Source: Cinclus cinclus
Lineage: Eukaryota; Chordata; Aves; Passeriformes; Cinclidae
Direction: 5' to 3'
NCBI RefSeq assembly: GCF_963662255.1
Contig: NC_085046.1
Coordinates: 138,523,762-138,587,761, forward strand
Length of the DNA: 64,000 bases
The notes beneath the pieces were generated by a model that saw nothing but the letters and a program-made list of their open reading frames with translations, was not told the DNA's origin and searched no databases. Position numbers and translations under genes: made by a program. This document shows positions 23,659 through 35,925 of the stretch, in pieces. Each line of letters starts with the position of its first letter. Position 1 is the first letter of the stretch.

Positions 23659-26600
23659 TTGTGTAAGATATACCTCTTCCCTGAATCCACCTTTATTCAT
23701 CCCTTAATCTCTCCAAAAATGTATAAACTTCCCTCTCAGCTTTCTTCTAACCTTGTCCTCTTCCAGAGGGATTTTGCTGATTTTGCTTTTGAGGCTTACC
23801 GTTAACTTTTTAGCCTCTGCCTTTTTTTTTTTTTTCTTTTTATGGAGATCTCCATACACTTCCATATTTCTAGAGCTACAGGGATTCTTCTGGCCTGCTC
23901 TCAGAGCAGGCAATACAACTTTGTATTGTAAGACAAGTTTGCTCACTACCATGTTCCTTTTCAATCAGGATTCAAGAATATCAGTACTAGGATAAGTATT
24001 GAAGGAGCCTAGAGTCAGTGGTGATGGGCCATGAACCAGGCTCCTTTCAGTGAACAAGAAATAAAAGGTTCCTCCCAAGCTTTTAGTAAGAAGCCTGTTT
24101 CTGTGCAGGAGTAAAGCAGAGCTTGCTTGATAAATCCATGTATTGCAGGTGATGGTGCCCACTTGATCTTTAGTGAAATTTCCCAGTAAGTGTTCCTGCA
24201 GCTGCAAGTTCAACTCCAGGAGATGGAAGCATGGCTCCTTGGCAGTCTGCTCTTGGACTGGCTTGTGACTCAGGAGGCTTGAGAAGCAGAAAATAAAGTG
24301 AGAGGAAGTGAGTGTTCATCCTGTTGAAAAAGTATTAACACAGAAGAGATCAATATACTTTTTCCTGTGTACAGATTTTGCAAACAAGAAATAATAGTAA
24401 TAATAATAACAACTTTAAAGTGCCCTTTCAGTTAAAGAATTCAGTGCTGCTGCTTTGTATTGTTGATGCTGACTGCACAAGGAAAGCTAACGGCATTCTG
24501 ATTTGTTGTGAGAACTTCTCCCTAAAATGTAAAAGCCTTCCTTATCAGACAAAACCTTTCCCTTCTCTGCTTCTGCCATCTTTTTTTCATATTGCTATAA
24601 AAAGGCTAACAGTAAGTGTCAATGAAAATGAAGACAATGTGGAAATACATAGAAACTGCAGCTCTGATCTTTTTTTTTCCCTGTGAATTCTTTTAAATAA
24701 TTTTGATCTGCATCCAGAGCAGTTTATGGAGGCACAAAATAGTGCATGTGGAACAGCCGGCAAGAATGTGGAATGAATACTAATGCACTCAAACACCCTC
24801 CCCCAAGCTCTCTAAGCCTGAAAAATCCTTCTGCAGCATAACTACTAGTTCCTGTGGAGCTTGCTTACATCCTCATGGAGGAAAGTCCTTCAGTATTTAA
24901 TACAAAATTATTATCTTTTTGTACAATTTTTGAGCTGTTAGAATTTAATACAAAATTTCATCCTTTCCATGTAGTAGCTTGGGAACAAAAACATCTACAG
25001 ACTATCATGAATAAATTCTAAAATGTTTTAGGGAAGGTTTTTCAGGCAAATAATACTTTTTTGTAGGACCTGCCTGAATACCCCTTGATAAATAAAACGT
25101 TATTTTTTCACAACAGCAGAATCTTGAACTAAATTGATTTTACAGATAAATTTACCAGGACAAATTTTGACTCTTCAATGTAAGAGGAAAACAAGAAAGG
25201 GCCACCTGTGAAAAACAGAAGAAAATTGAAAGAATAAAAAAATTCACTTTTTCCCCCCCTGAAAAATATATTATCATTTCTTGAAGGCTGACTACTTAAA
25301 TTATTTGAACCCTTTTAGCACAAAATGCCAAAAAAAGCCTTTCTTTATCTTCTAATTTCAGAGGTCTAATTACAATCTGACATACCACTCAGAGATGCCA
25401 GCTGAAGTTAGCAAAGTGCACAGCACAGAGTTTGGGGCCAGACTGGTATCAGAGAATGTTTTTTCCCTAAATCATTAATTCTGTGAAAGGGGCCATGTGA
25501 TGTCTGGCCTGCAATAGCAGAAAACTGCAGTCAGTGACTTTCCCTTTTCTGCTCCCTCTGCCTCTCATTTCTTATAAATTGGGCGTTCATTTTTCCTCCC
25601 ATTCTGCCTATATAATGAATTTACATGTTCAGAGTGTAAATATACTTAGGTATAGGTAGGTAACTGCTCAGAAGGGCAAATGTAAAATTTCAGTCTTAAG
25701 TGTGCACTGGTTACCTGTCTTTCATATAGACTCCAGGAACTCCAAGGATAAAGTGGCTGCTGTTCCTGCTCATATGCAGAGTTTGAAGTTGCAAACAGAC
25801 AAAAAGCATCACAAGTCCATAACTAAAGACAGTGAATTTGCTGTGTATAAACCTTGTATGGCATGGCCTGTTTGCAGATGTTTACTTCCCCAAGGCCAGT
25901 TCTCCACAAAAGGGCAGGGTGGCCCAATATATGACTTTTGAACGAGCTGACTTCAGTTCTCCGCTGGGGCATCACCTCAACCATGCACTCCCAGCCAAAC
26001 ATCCACACTGTTCTCCAAGTTATTTTGGCTCTGCAGGAAGAGATGGGATCTGACAATCTTGCAAAATGGAGCCTGTCATTTATTTTTTGCCTTTTAAAAA
26101 ATTATTTTTGGGTAAAACCTCATAAACAGCTAATGGCTGGATTGTGCAGTGGGAAGAGCTATATGATTACCTTGGGTAGGTAACTAAGAAGTGGTGCTGA
26201 CAGGCCTTGGCATTTAGCATGCTGACTGTGACAATGGAAAGATTTATTCAAAACTACTGCATCAGTTAGAGTCTGTATTTTATTTCACTGCAATGTGCTT
26301 CTTGGTGTTTTGCTTTGTAGCTTATTTAGCAAAATAAGCTCCCTGTTGAATATATCAGCTGACTTAAAATGAGTGAAAATCCATGGCCTTCCACAGCAGC
26401 ACTGCACAGAAAAGAGGAAACCAAATTAAATCCAGACATGTTGATGAGAAGGGTGAAGGAGATTCATTAGACACTCTGGCAACAGCAAATGCCAGACAGT
26501 GATGGTTATCTCTCCATCTCCCTTCTCTCTGCCTCCTGGTGGTTGGAGTTGATTCAACAAAGGGGGAGGTCAGAACTCAAATTAATGATCTCTTTAATGG

Positions 26601-27143
26601 AATCTCATTGTCCCACAGTGAAGAGTTGTTTCTTCCCTCCCTTTATCTCCATTTATGTTCAGGCAGCCATGCCATCTTGCCCTTATTTCACCCCTCCCTC
26701 CTCACCATACTCCACCTTCTATCCAAAAAGGAAGACACATAAAGCTATGATTTTTTTTTTTCTGCTACTACCATATTCACTTTCCTTGCAAGTTGTGGCA
26801 TCTCTTTTGGGGCCTGTCTTGAATGTTTTAATTTCATATTTCCCTGTTTTACATTAATCACAATGGGACTGTGGCCTCTTGAATGTTTTTCAAATAAATA
26901 AGGTCTAGGTAAGGTCAAGCCTGAGTCAGTGGCACCCCACTCATGAAGTGCCAAGTGTCAGGCACCATGTCAAACATCAAATCAAAACTCCAGTGTATGG
27001 TGCTGTGCCACTCCCTCACCCTTTTTCTATTTAAGCAAAAGTCATCAGTAGTGGTGAGAATGGCTGCATCTGTACTGTTGGACTCTGGAGGGACAGCAAC
27101 ACAACAGCTAAGGGCTGCAAATCTTGCTCAGCAGCCAAGGGCT
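22637..27143. other. Intergenic spacer without a supported gene
   Basis: It contains the Z-DNA-type repeat at 23.6 kb, a T-rich run at about 23823-23840 and short AAT runs near 24.4 kb. Open frames of up to 128 codons occur on both strands, overlap each other and show no domain. Confidence 0.6.
23613..23658. repeat. (TG)n(CG)n(TG)n alternating purine-pyrimidine repeat
   Basis: Forty-six bases strictly alternate pyrimidine and purine: TG repeats, then a core of about eight CG dinucleotides, then TG repeats. This is close to the ideal sequence for left-handed Z-DNA. Confidence 0.95.
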
Positions 27144-27760
27144 TGTTGAGCATATGCCAGCCAAGATGTGGCTGGTATGCAGATGAAGCAATGCTATGAA
27201 GCTATCAAGTTATCCCATATGTAGTGGATAACCCAGGACTTACTGAACTCTCCTGCATAGCTGCAGAGTTGTGTCCCAGGGTCTCCCCTTGAGTGGGGAT
27301 GCTTCTCAAGGCTGAGAGAATTCTTAACACGTCAAATACCCAGTAGGTGAATTGGGAGTAGGAGTACTGAAACTTTGAAATCTTAGCTAAGTCATATATA
27401 GGCTTTATTGTTTATCTATGATCGTACAGACATAAACTATTGACCAAGTCTGGGACTAAGCCTGAATCCAGCCACACCTGAAAATCCCTGCTGGGAAGTA
27501 GTTTAGAGTGCCAAGGCAATCCTTAACCTCATGAATCAAGGGAGGGTCTCCTGACAGTTTTGCCTCTCACTGTCCCCTATGCAGCACATACCTTGCCATT
27601 GAACCTTGCTAAGCCACTGTCCCATTTGTCATTGAACTTTGGTAAATCACTGTTTCCTATTCCAACAAAATGTATTGTTGCTTCTGCCTTGCGAGCGAAG
27701 CATACACCTCCATCTGAGGTGAGACTCAAATCATGAGAGGGTCCCTCATACTCCAGCTGG
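27144..27760 (+). mobile_element. Putative solo LTR of an endogenous retrovirus (family not identified)
   Basis: The stretch starts TGTTGAGCATATGCC and near its right end has a segment resembling an LTR R/U5 region (AACTTTGGTAAATCACTG..., then GCGAGCGAAGCATACACCTCC and TGAGGTGAGACTC). Its length of about 0.6 kb fits an LTR. No internal retroviral sequence and no clear target-site duplication were seen, so the boundaries and identity are tentative. Confidence 0.35.
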
Positions 27761-29160
27761 TATCATTGTATGCCAAGGCCTTATTCCTGGGATATGTAAG
27801 TATATGTATATCTCTAAGTGTGTCAGTAGCCCACTGCTTTGGATAGGGTTACTCACACTATTAAGTACCCTCCTGAACTGGAGCTTCAGTACTGAGTTGA
27901 ATAACAGAGAAAAATGCTTTTGAGATCCATTGAAAAAGTGCTAATTCAAACCCCATGTAAAATGTAGGCTAGTCTGAACAGCTACGTTGTTTCTCTAAAA
28001 AAATATACAGCCATCTTGGCAGAGCTCAGTTGTTATTGAATTCATTTTTATATGACAAGTTACAGGAAATTTAATAATACCTCATATTTTTCTTTTTAAT
28101 GGAAACTGTGTGAAAATACTTGAAGTTAACAAATGCTAAAAACGTTCAGTAGTCTTCAAAGCATAACTAGCAAATTAACTTTTTTCTTTATAATGGTCCT
28201 ATTTAAAAATCACAGATAGACACAACTTATTTCCCTCTGAGAAAATGTGCAATCTTTTTAAGTAGCTCATATCAATGAAAGAAAATGCAAGTAGATATAG
28301 ATCAAATAACACCAATATGAAAATAGTTCTAAATCAAATAAAATTTTTGTTTACCTGCCAGCCCCTGTGGGGATCCTTTGTTTTCTCACATGTAGAATAG
28401 TTGCTCGGGGCAAACTTTGGGAATTGTGTGCGTTTGCCCACCATTGTATTTGTCTCAATGATGTTCCTGTGAAACCACAGTTTGTGGTACCTCCTGAGGG
28501 TATTGAAGTGAAAACTTTGTGCATAATTTTAGGGGTGTTGAAATTACTGAAATGCTGTGAGTAAGAGACATACAGGAATTTCCCTTACCAGCAGGAGATG
28601 AAGTAAATGAGTAAGAAAATTCGATTTCATCATAAACCCATTGGGTGTTAGGGTTGGGTCGCTATGTCAAGCCATATAGAAAGAATAGCTTTGTTTCCAT
28701 GTTCATTAAATAGTATTCATCTCTGATGAAACTGCTAGTGAGAATGCTAATTAATGCTTGCCACTCTCCATTGGGCTGAAACTGTGATATGTCTAAATAT
28801 TCATCTGAGTAAAAAACTGTAGCTTCTTGTGACCTAACGTTTCTGAAGCAGTTATTTAGAAGTAAAAAATTCTGCTTTCCCTTTTCAAATCCTCTTTCTC
28901 CATCTTAAGCTGTTCTAATTTTGCAAAAAATGCACAATTAATACATCCAAAACCCCCAATCACTTATTGTTAAAACACTGTATTGGTGTTACTCAGAGGA
29001 TCATATAACAGCTGTAACCTTTTGCACTGGAACTATGGGCTAGATTAATGGTATTGGCCACATTAATAAACTCTAGAGCTGGAGAGGTAATTTTGCTTAG
29101 CAAACTTGATTGCTTGTACAACATAGGTGACATAAATGCTTTGTGATCACTTACAGAAGA
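27761..29160. other. Intergenic spacer without a supported gene
   Basis: AT-rich sequence with no repeat, RNA gene or open frame of note. Confidence 0.6.
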
Positions 29161-29486
29161 TCACAGAATCATAAAATAGTTTGTGTCTGAAGGGACCTTT
29201 AAAGGTCATCTAGTTCTACCCCCACATGAGGAACTCACAGAATACTTAAGGTTGGAAGCGCTGGAGATCATCTAGTCCAACCTGCCAAAGCAGGATCACT
29301 TAGAGCAGGTGACACAGGAGCTCTTCGAGGTGGGTTTCCAATGACTCCAGAGAGGAAAACTCCGTGATCTCCCTGGGTAGCCTGTTCCAGTGCTCTGCTA
29401 CCCTCAGTGTAAACAAGTTCTTCCTCATATTGAGGTAGAACTTCTTGAGTTTCAGTTTATGGCCGTAGGTCCTTGTCCCTTTTAAA
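29161..29486 (-). mobile_element. Two adjoining CR1 LINE 3' ends
   Basis: 29161-29229 begins TCACAGAATCATAAAATAG and runs through GGGACCTTTAAAGGTCATC, the reverse complement of a CR1 3' end. At 29230 a second 3' end starts (CTCACAGAATACTTAAGG) and continues about 255 bp through blocks typical of CR1 (CTCCCTGGGTAGCCTGTTCC, GTTCTTCCTCATATTGAGG). Both lie in minus orientation and both are 5'-truncated, as most CR1 copies are. Confidence 0.85.
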
Positions 29487-32400
29487 TATGTCCCATTTTG
29501 ATTGTAAGATCACTCCCTGAAACTCTAAATTGCTGTTCCACTCATTAATTACAAACAGGACCAAAAAAAAGAGAGTGTGGTTTGTCTTGTCTGTGTACAC
29601 AGAGCATCAACTTATCTTTTATGCCATACAGTTCACAGAATGCCACTCTTTTTACCTTAGTGTTGAGTCCAGCAGCTTTTGTCCACTTTTTTCCAAAGAG
29701 ACACCTTTGTATATATTTAAAGACACAAAGTGGGGAATACACCAATATTCTTGCTATTTTGTCCTTGTGGTTGACCACCACCAAAATAATTTCGCTGCTG
29801 CTTATTTTTTGTATCTTCTGATTTATATTATGTAGACTGTTCTTCCTGATGTCAGTTTGAACAACTGAAGCCTCAGTTCAACACCTATTTAAATCAAGGG
29901 AAACATTCCTATTGATTACAAAGAATATTGAACCAAGCTCTGAATTATATATAACACTTCTCTGTGGTTTATGAGATGAATGTTAAAGAAAGTCTCTCTT
30001 AATTGTATAGCAGAAATAGACTATGGGTGATAGAGAGAATGCTGCCCTCTCATGGTTATATGGATAAATATGATCTCTTAATATATAAAAAATACAAAAA
30101 TAATATTCTAGGTCACTACATGCTGATCTATTCTCTTTTATGTATTACACTGAAATACATACTTGCAACAGGTATCATTCCTATCCCAAAAATGCTATAA
30201 AAGCTCTGAAAACACAGCCTATTAATTGCAGAAATGGAAGTAATGAAGCCCAAAAATAAAGGGTGATGCAAGATGCATGTTTGGTATCATGTTCTTTCAA
30301 TCAGTTTGTTAAGCTCATCCATTTCCCAGATGAACTGTTCCACACACCATGCATTCCCTGCTGGGTCCTGGGTGCCACTGAGCAAGAGGTACAGAAAGTA
30401 TTTTTCTACTTTAGGAGCAAGTCAGTTCCAAATTACTGGGATCTTCTTCCTCTCCAAATGAGTAATTGCCTGAGCATGCATAAAGAAATAGAAACAGGTA
30501 CAAAATGTCTGAGAGTACATCAGGCTTCCTACACATCCTTGGTAGCTATTGAACAGTATGGAGCACATCCAGCACACCCAACATAGCCAGTGAGAGCAGT
30601 CCCCAGAGCAGCTGCTGAACAAACTGCAAGATCAGAGCTGGTGTTGATCTTCTGTGCCCTCTGTGCACATTCTCTGCCCAGTTGATAATGTCCTTTATTG
30701 TCTTCATGACCAGTGGGAAATTCACACTGAAAAGCATGGCATTAAATGAGAAGACCCTGTCTGGTGATTTCCCTGGAAAAAGACTCCTGCAAGCTGTTCA
30801 AGGCAGCTTTGTAATTTTTTTGGTGAGAACTGTATATCATAACCTCAGACCAAGAGCTCAATCACATCTCACATTCTGTGGAATCCTTCTGTGCAAAACC
30901 ATGAAAGAAGCCACATCAAGATGTGCAGGCCACTGAAACCTTCAAATAAACATTACCCACATTTATCTATCACTTCCGTACTGGGAATAACCAGATTCCA
31001 TCTTGACTAACTGCTAAACTATGTTGAATTGGGAAAAAAAAAAGCATAAAATAACTAGTTGTATTTAAACAAATCATAGGCCAGAATAGACCATTAGGTC
31101 ATGTAGTCTTGTCTCCTGCATAATAAGAATTTCTCCTAATTACTGCCAATACATTACATTCAACTGTAACAAAATACTTCAGGAAAGCCCTAGTGTGAAA
31201 ATGTCAAGAAAGCTAATTTTCTTCCTTTGTCAGTTTGTGAAGGTTAAATCTCTGTCATTCTTAGGAGTTGGCATATTTCTCCTTCAGTTCTCACTGAAAG
31301 GTATCTGTCTGTCTTTCAGTCATCATTTTATAGCCTCATTTACAAAGTATATCTTAATTTAATAGATGGATCTTCCAAACAGTTATTACTCAAAGGATTT
31401 TTTTAAAGGAGATTTTAAAAAAAAAAGCCTTTGTCTCCACAATGGTATTTATAGTAGTTTTGGGTGTAGTAGTGAAAATATAATGCAAAATAAACTTTTT
31501 TTCCCACATAGGGTGGTAAATCCAGACGTTATTGCACTGAAAGGGGAAATTCACCCTGGGAATAATATGGCTTACCCATTTTCTCAAAATTGGACTGGAA
31601 TGTTTTGTTTTGGTCTGCCCATACTAAGGCTAAAAAATTACTTGGATACCAAATGTGAATATTCAACACATTTTAAATTAATTTGGTTTAGTCAGGTTAT
31701 AGTGCTGTAGCAGGGTGAATGGCAGCAGAGTAATTCTGGTTTCCCCTTGGTCTCAGGGAGGAAAATTGTTATATCTATCACAGTCAACCAGATATATCCC
31801 TCTGAGCACAGACTGGATTTTACTTCTCTTGAGTTTCAGTGTCCAGGCTTCCCCAGTTACTCATATCTGTTTCAGTGTTGCATGTCATGCTAAGCAATTT
31901 TAAGATGCCAGAATGAAAGTGGGGTAAAAAAATACTGTAAATAATTTTTACTCCTCCATTTCTCTGTAGCAAATTTCTGAGCTTCAAGAGTCAGCTTAGA
32001 CATAGAATTATATTTAAAAAATCACTTGAACATATACCTCTGCCTCTTCTCAAAGTAATTGCATCAGAAAAAAACACAGGAGAAGAAAAGCTTATGATGA
32101 TTAATATTGCTGTATGGACCAAACAAAAGGGTAAACATCTGCTTGGTACATGCTTACACAAGAGGACAATTCAGACAGCTAAGCAAGCATACCTTTTCAA
32201 TTCCTCTGAAAAGACTCAAGTGAAATAAGTGTCTGGAGAAGTTATCTGGTAAGGTCCACTTTGGGGACTATCACAAACCTCAAATTTCCATTTCACTAAG
32301 TGATCTGATGCTGGCAAACAGGAAGAGATGCACCTATAGCAAATCTACAGATTCAAAGTGAAATACTCAGATATTTGCATACTCTCTGATTCGTATGGTG

Positions 32401-33233
32401 GGGTAAGAGGCTTGTGTCTTATTCAGATACACATCTTGCTAACAAGGCTATCCTGTTACCCATGTACTCTGGGTTAAATCATTAATGTTTTCCTAATAGA
32501 TGGATACATTGAAATATGACCACTTTGCATTTATCATACTCCATTGAAAATGCATATAAGCAATGATGCAAGTTAAATAAAATTTGTCAAAAACTACGCT
32601 GGCATTTTGATTCATTCAGTATGCTGGTAAATGTTCTTTCTTCTTCTCTGCAGCTATGCTAAATACAGCAAGGCATATTTTAAATATTCAGGATTGGAAA
32701 GCATTTAATTAATTACATCATACATCTTCAGAATCTTAACCAGAAACATACCTTGTCAAATATGTACATTTAGCCAGTGGCTAAACCTAATGTTACAGAA
32801 AACAGCTTTAGAAAGCTGTGCAATCCAAGCAAATGATAAGCAAGCTCTGTAGCCTGAAGCTTTGAAGAAGTAGTTTATGGACAATGCTACAGAATCTCCA
32901 GCTTTCAGGATTAGGTGTAGCCAGGCATGACAACCATTGCCATAACCCAAGCTGATAAGGAAAATAAATGATCTTGCTCCAGAGGGTATTTTCACTCTGT
33001 ATTGTCACAAACCAATAAAGTTTTGGGTGTGTTGCTTCACTGGAAACAGAGCTCTGCCTGAAGGGGCTGAGGAGTACATGCTACAGAGCCATCTACCACT
33101 GCACATGAATGAAAGATCTGAGATAAAAGGCATGAAGAATAGGAAATGGCATTTTCTCATAGCTGTCTTTGGGTCAGCTGAGCCCAGATTTTCCCTCAGT
33201 GTTGAGCATGATTAAGTGCCAGAGAGAATTATG
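29487..33233. other. Intergenic spacer; one old CR1 trace, no supported gene
   Basis: Unique-looking sequence apart from the fragment at about 31070-31160. A 63-codon minus-strand frame at 30546-30737 reads smoothly but is bounded by stops and matches nothing I recognise. Confidence 0.6.
31070..31160 (-). mobile_element. Old, diverged CR1-like fragment
   Basis: The string ATAGGCCAGAATAGACCATTA followed by GGTCATGTAGTC and TCTCCTGCATAA resembles the reverse complement of the 3' end of ancient amniote CR1 subfamilies. The match is short and diverged. Confidence 0.5.
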
Positions 33234-33440
33234 GAATCACAGAATCATTTAGGTTGGAAATTACCTCCAAGATTATTGAGTTCAACCTTTGACTGATCAC
33301 CACCTTGTTAAGTAGACCATGGCACTGAGTGCCACATCCAATTGTTTCTTGAACACCTGCAGGGATAGTGACTCCACCTCCCTGGGCAGTCCATTCCAAT
33401 GTTTAAGAACCCTTTCCGCAAAGAAATTTCCTGATTGAGG
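33234..33440 (-). mobile_element. CR1 LINE 3' fragment
   Basis: It starts GGAATCACAGAATCATTTAGG and continues through GAGTTCAACCTTTGACTG, GACCATGGCACTGAGTGCC and CTCCACCTCCCTGGGCAG, the reverse complement of a CR1 3' region. It breaks off after GCAAAGAAATTTCC. Confidence 0.85.
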
Positions 33441-34631
33441 TGCTCTTACTGTATTTCAGAATTGCTGCTTTTCTCAGTGGAAATCTGCTTTTTGAAATAG
33501 CTGTACAGCAAAAATAGCTCCAGACCTACAAAACAGAGACTTACCTTCTGCTTTATACAAGTTTTGCATTAGCTGTGCAATGGGTTTTTTTTTACCCATA
33601 CCTCATCTTGCCTTGTTAGTATGGATAAAGGAGCTGATGACTTCAGAGATCACAAGGTTTTTATTCAGAATCACCCAAGAGCCATTTTGAGCATATTTGT
33701 AGCTATTTATCTACCCAAAACAAAAAGCAAATGGACAAATGAAAGAGAGGGGAATTAAGCATTATGCAAAGAAAGAACTGAAAGAACTGGGATGGCTTAG
33801 TCTGAAGAAAGGGACCTTCTAAAAAAGCAACAGCACAATTAGCCATTTTCTACCACTGAGCACAGAAAAGAAAGAAATACATTTAAAAGACAGCAAGGGA
33901 GCTGTAGTCTGCATCCTGGGAAATACCTTCTGGTTGGAAGACTTGAATACTGGGAGAGGTCATGTGAAAAAGCCATGGCTTCAGTGTCACTAGGATTGTG
34001 TAAGTAGAGGTTGTAAAAACCTTTGTCAGCTACAAATGATTTTATCTGGAGACCAGCAGAAGGTCTTCACTGGCTTCTCAGGGTCCTTTCTGGGGAACAG
34101 TCCTGAATAAACTCTTCAACTTCTGCTCCCCTTTTACTGACACTGAAATAACAAGAGCTTCAAGTTATGAAAGCCTTGGGAAAGAACCAGGCAACATATC
34201 TGAAGGGTTTAGAGAGAGGGTTTCCAAGTAGTCCTGAAGACTTTAGACCCATTGCACCCACTGTCACCACAGAGAGAGTGCTAGTAGAGCTAAAGGGATG
34301 AAACCATGTTCTTAGAGGACATTTTTGTTGGGTTTTTACATGGGGAGACAGGAAACCAAATTAACAAACTCTTGGCAGAGCTATGAGGCAAGAGCTTTGT
34401 ATGTATCGGCTATAAGGAGGTATTAGGTATTTTCTACCTAATTTTCTACCATTAAGCCTGTGTACCTTTTCCTGTGATTGCTGTTCCAGAAATCTCATTT
34501 AAATTATTGGGCCTCATGGCAAGTGTTGTGTATTTGGGACACTTCAGGAGGCCACACAGTCTGCCAGAGGGCTTGAGCTGGAGATGTTGGTTTCAAAAGA
34601 AGATCTACCCAGGACCTATCCAAACCCGTCC

Positions 34632-34705
34632 TTTTTTTTTTTTTTTTTTTTTTTTTTTTGTTGTTGTGGTTGTTGTTGTTGTTGTTGTTTTTGTTTTTTT
34701 TTTTT
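34632..34705. repeat. Poly(T) plus (GTT)n low-complexity tract
   Basis: About 28 T residues are followed by GTT repeats and a further T-run. On the minus strand this is a poly(A)-type tail, but no recognisable retroposed gene lies on either side. Confidence 0.9.
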
Positions 34706-35875
34706 GCCAGGAACACTAACAAGAAGGGTTATAGACAGAAAATCCCTTTCTCCTAATACTGGCCAGAGGTCTTCTTTGAGGAAACAGAGAAAAAAAAGGT
34801 ATCTCCTAGGAGAGCTACCTTTCTTGCCTCCCTAGTGGTCCTTAACTACCAGGTCTAAGAAGAATCAATTAGGTGCAGAATGGGTTTGAAGTGTTTGATT
34901 AGGTATAGGAGAAGTAGCAAAGTTCAAATTTTCAAGAAGTTTAAAGTGTGGGGCTGAGTTTAGGATCTATTCTGTACAAGAAAGTGGGGGAGGTATTCAC
35001 ACCAAACAGCTGAGGAAACACAGGGACATACGGCTGTGGACTTCTATCACCATAAAATGACCGTGCTTAAATCCTCTGAGCAGCTTTGCAATGGCAGGGG
35101 ATAATCTTCTAATATAATGCTCTGATCTGAGGAGGCCTTGAGAGAAACCCAGATGCACATCTGGAACAACAGTTTTCCCCCTGGCTACACTATTCTTTCC
35201 TGGGGAGTCAGAAAGCAGGTTCAAAGATGGCTGAGGCTTTTAAATACACCACAGTACTTTTATCTGTCCATCCCACACTACCAGGTACCAAATTTCCTGG
35301 AAGTCATGTAGTGTCAGTCATTCTTAGTACCCAGTCAATTTTTCTATTGACCCTTTTCGAAGCACTTTAAAGCAAGAGTCAACCTTTTGTTGCAATCTGA
35401 CGTCTTTTCCAACCATTTCTAGGATTTATCTGGTGTGCTTCAGACATGCTGTAGGCTCTGCTCCAAATCATGTTTCAAGGACCATTTGTTTTAGTCATTT
35501 TTGGGTTAGTCTGCACCTCCCAGCACAGCCTGGTCCAGGCACTTGCTCTCCCAACACAAAAGTGGCTTGATTTGCCAAGATACTGTCTTCTCCACCCTTT
35601 CTCTCTTGGGTGAACTCACTGTCCCCAGATAATTTAATCTTCCCATTTGGCTGTAGCTGCCTCTTCCAATGATACTAAAGCCACTGGCAATCAATCCTTC
35701 ATTCCTGAGACAAACACCAAGAATAGTCCATCAGTCTGTTTCTTGATCTTTTGAGGCTGTTTCTTCCAGTCAGAGGCAGAAGATAGAAGGAAATGTGTTC
35801 TTCAGTCACAGGAAATTCTGGGGGCAGGCTTGAGCAAAGGGGGAGTAGGTCCAGAAGAGGAACAATAAAATATGA

Positions 35876-35925
35876 AATCAAATGAAATAAAATTAAAATA
35901 AAGTAAAATAAAATAAATGAAATAT
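35876..35925. repeat. A-rich (AAAATA)n-like low-complexity repeat
   Basis: Irregular AAATG/AAAATA/AAATAA units occur over about 50 bp. Confidence 0.75.

Noticed and set aside
30546..30737. Minus-strand 63-codon frame that reads like protein
   Set aside because: No recognised family, no splice continuity and stops in the neighbouring sequence. A decayed retrocopy is possible but unsupported.
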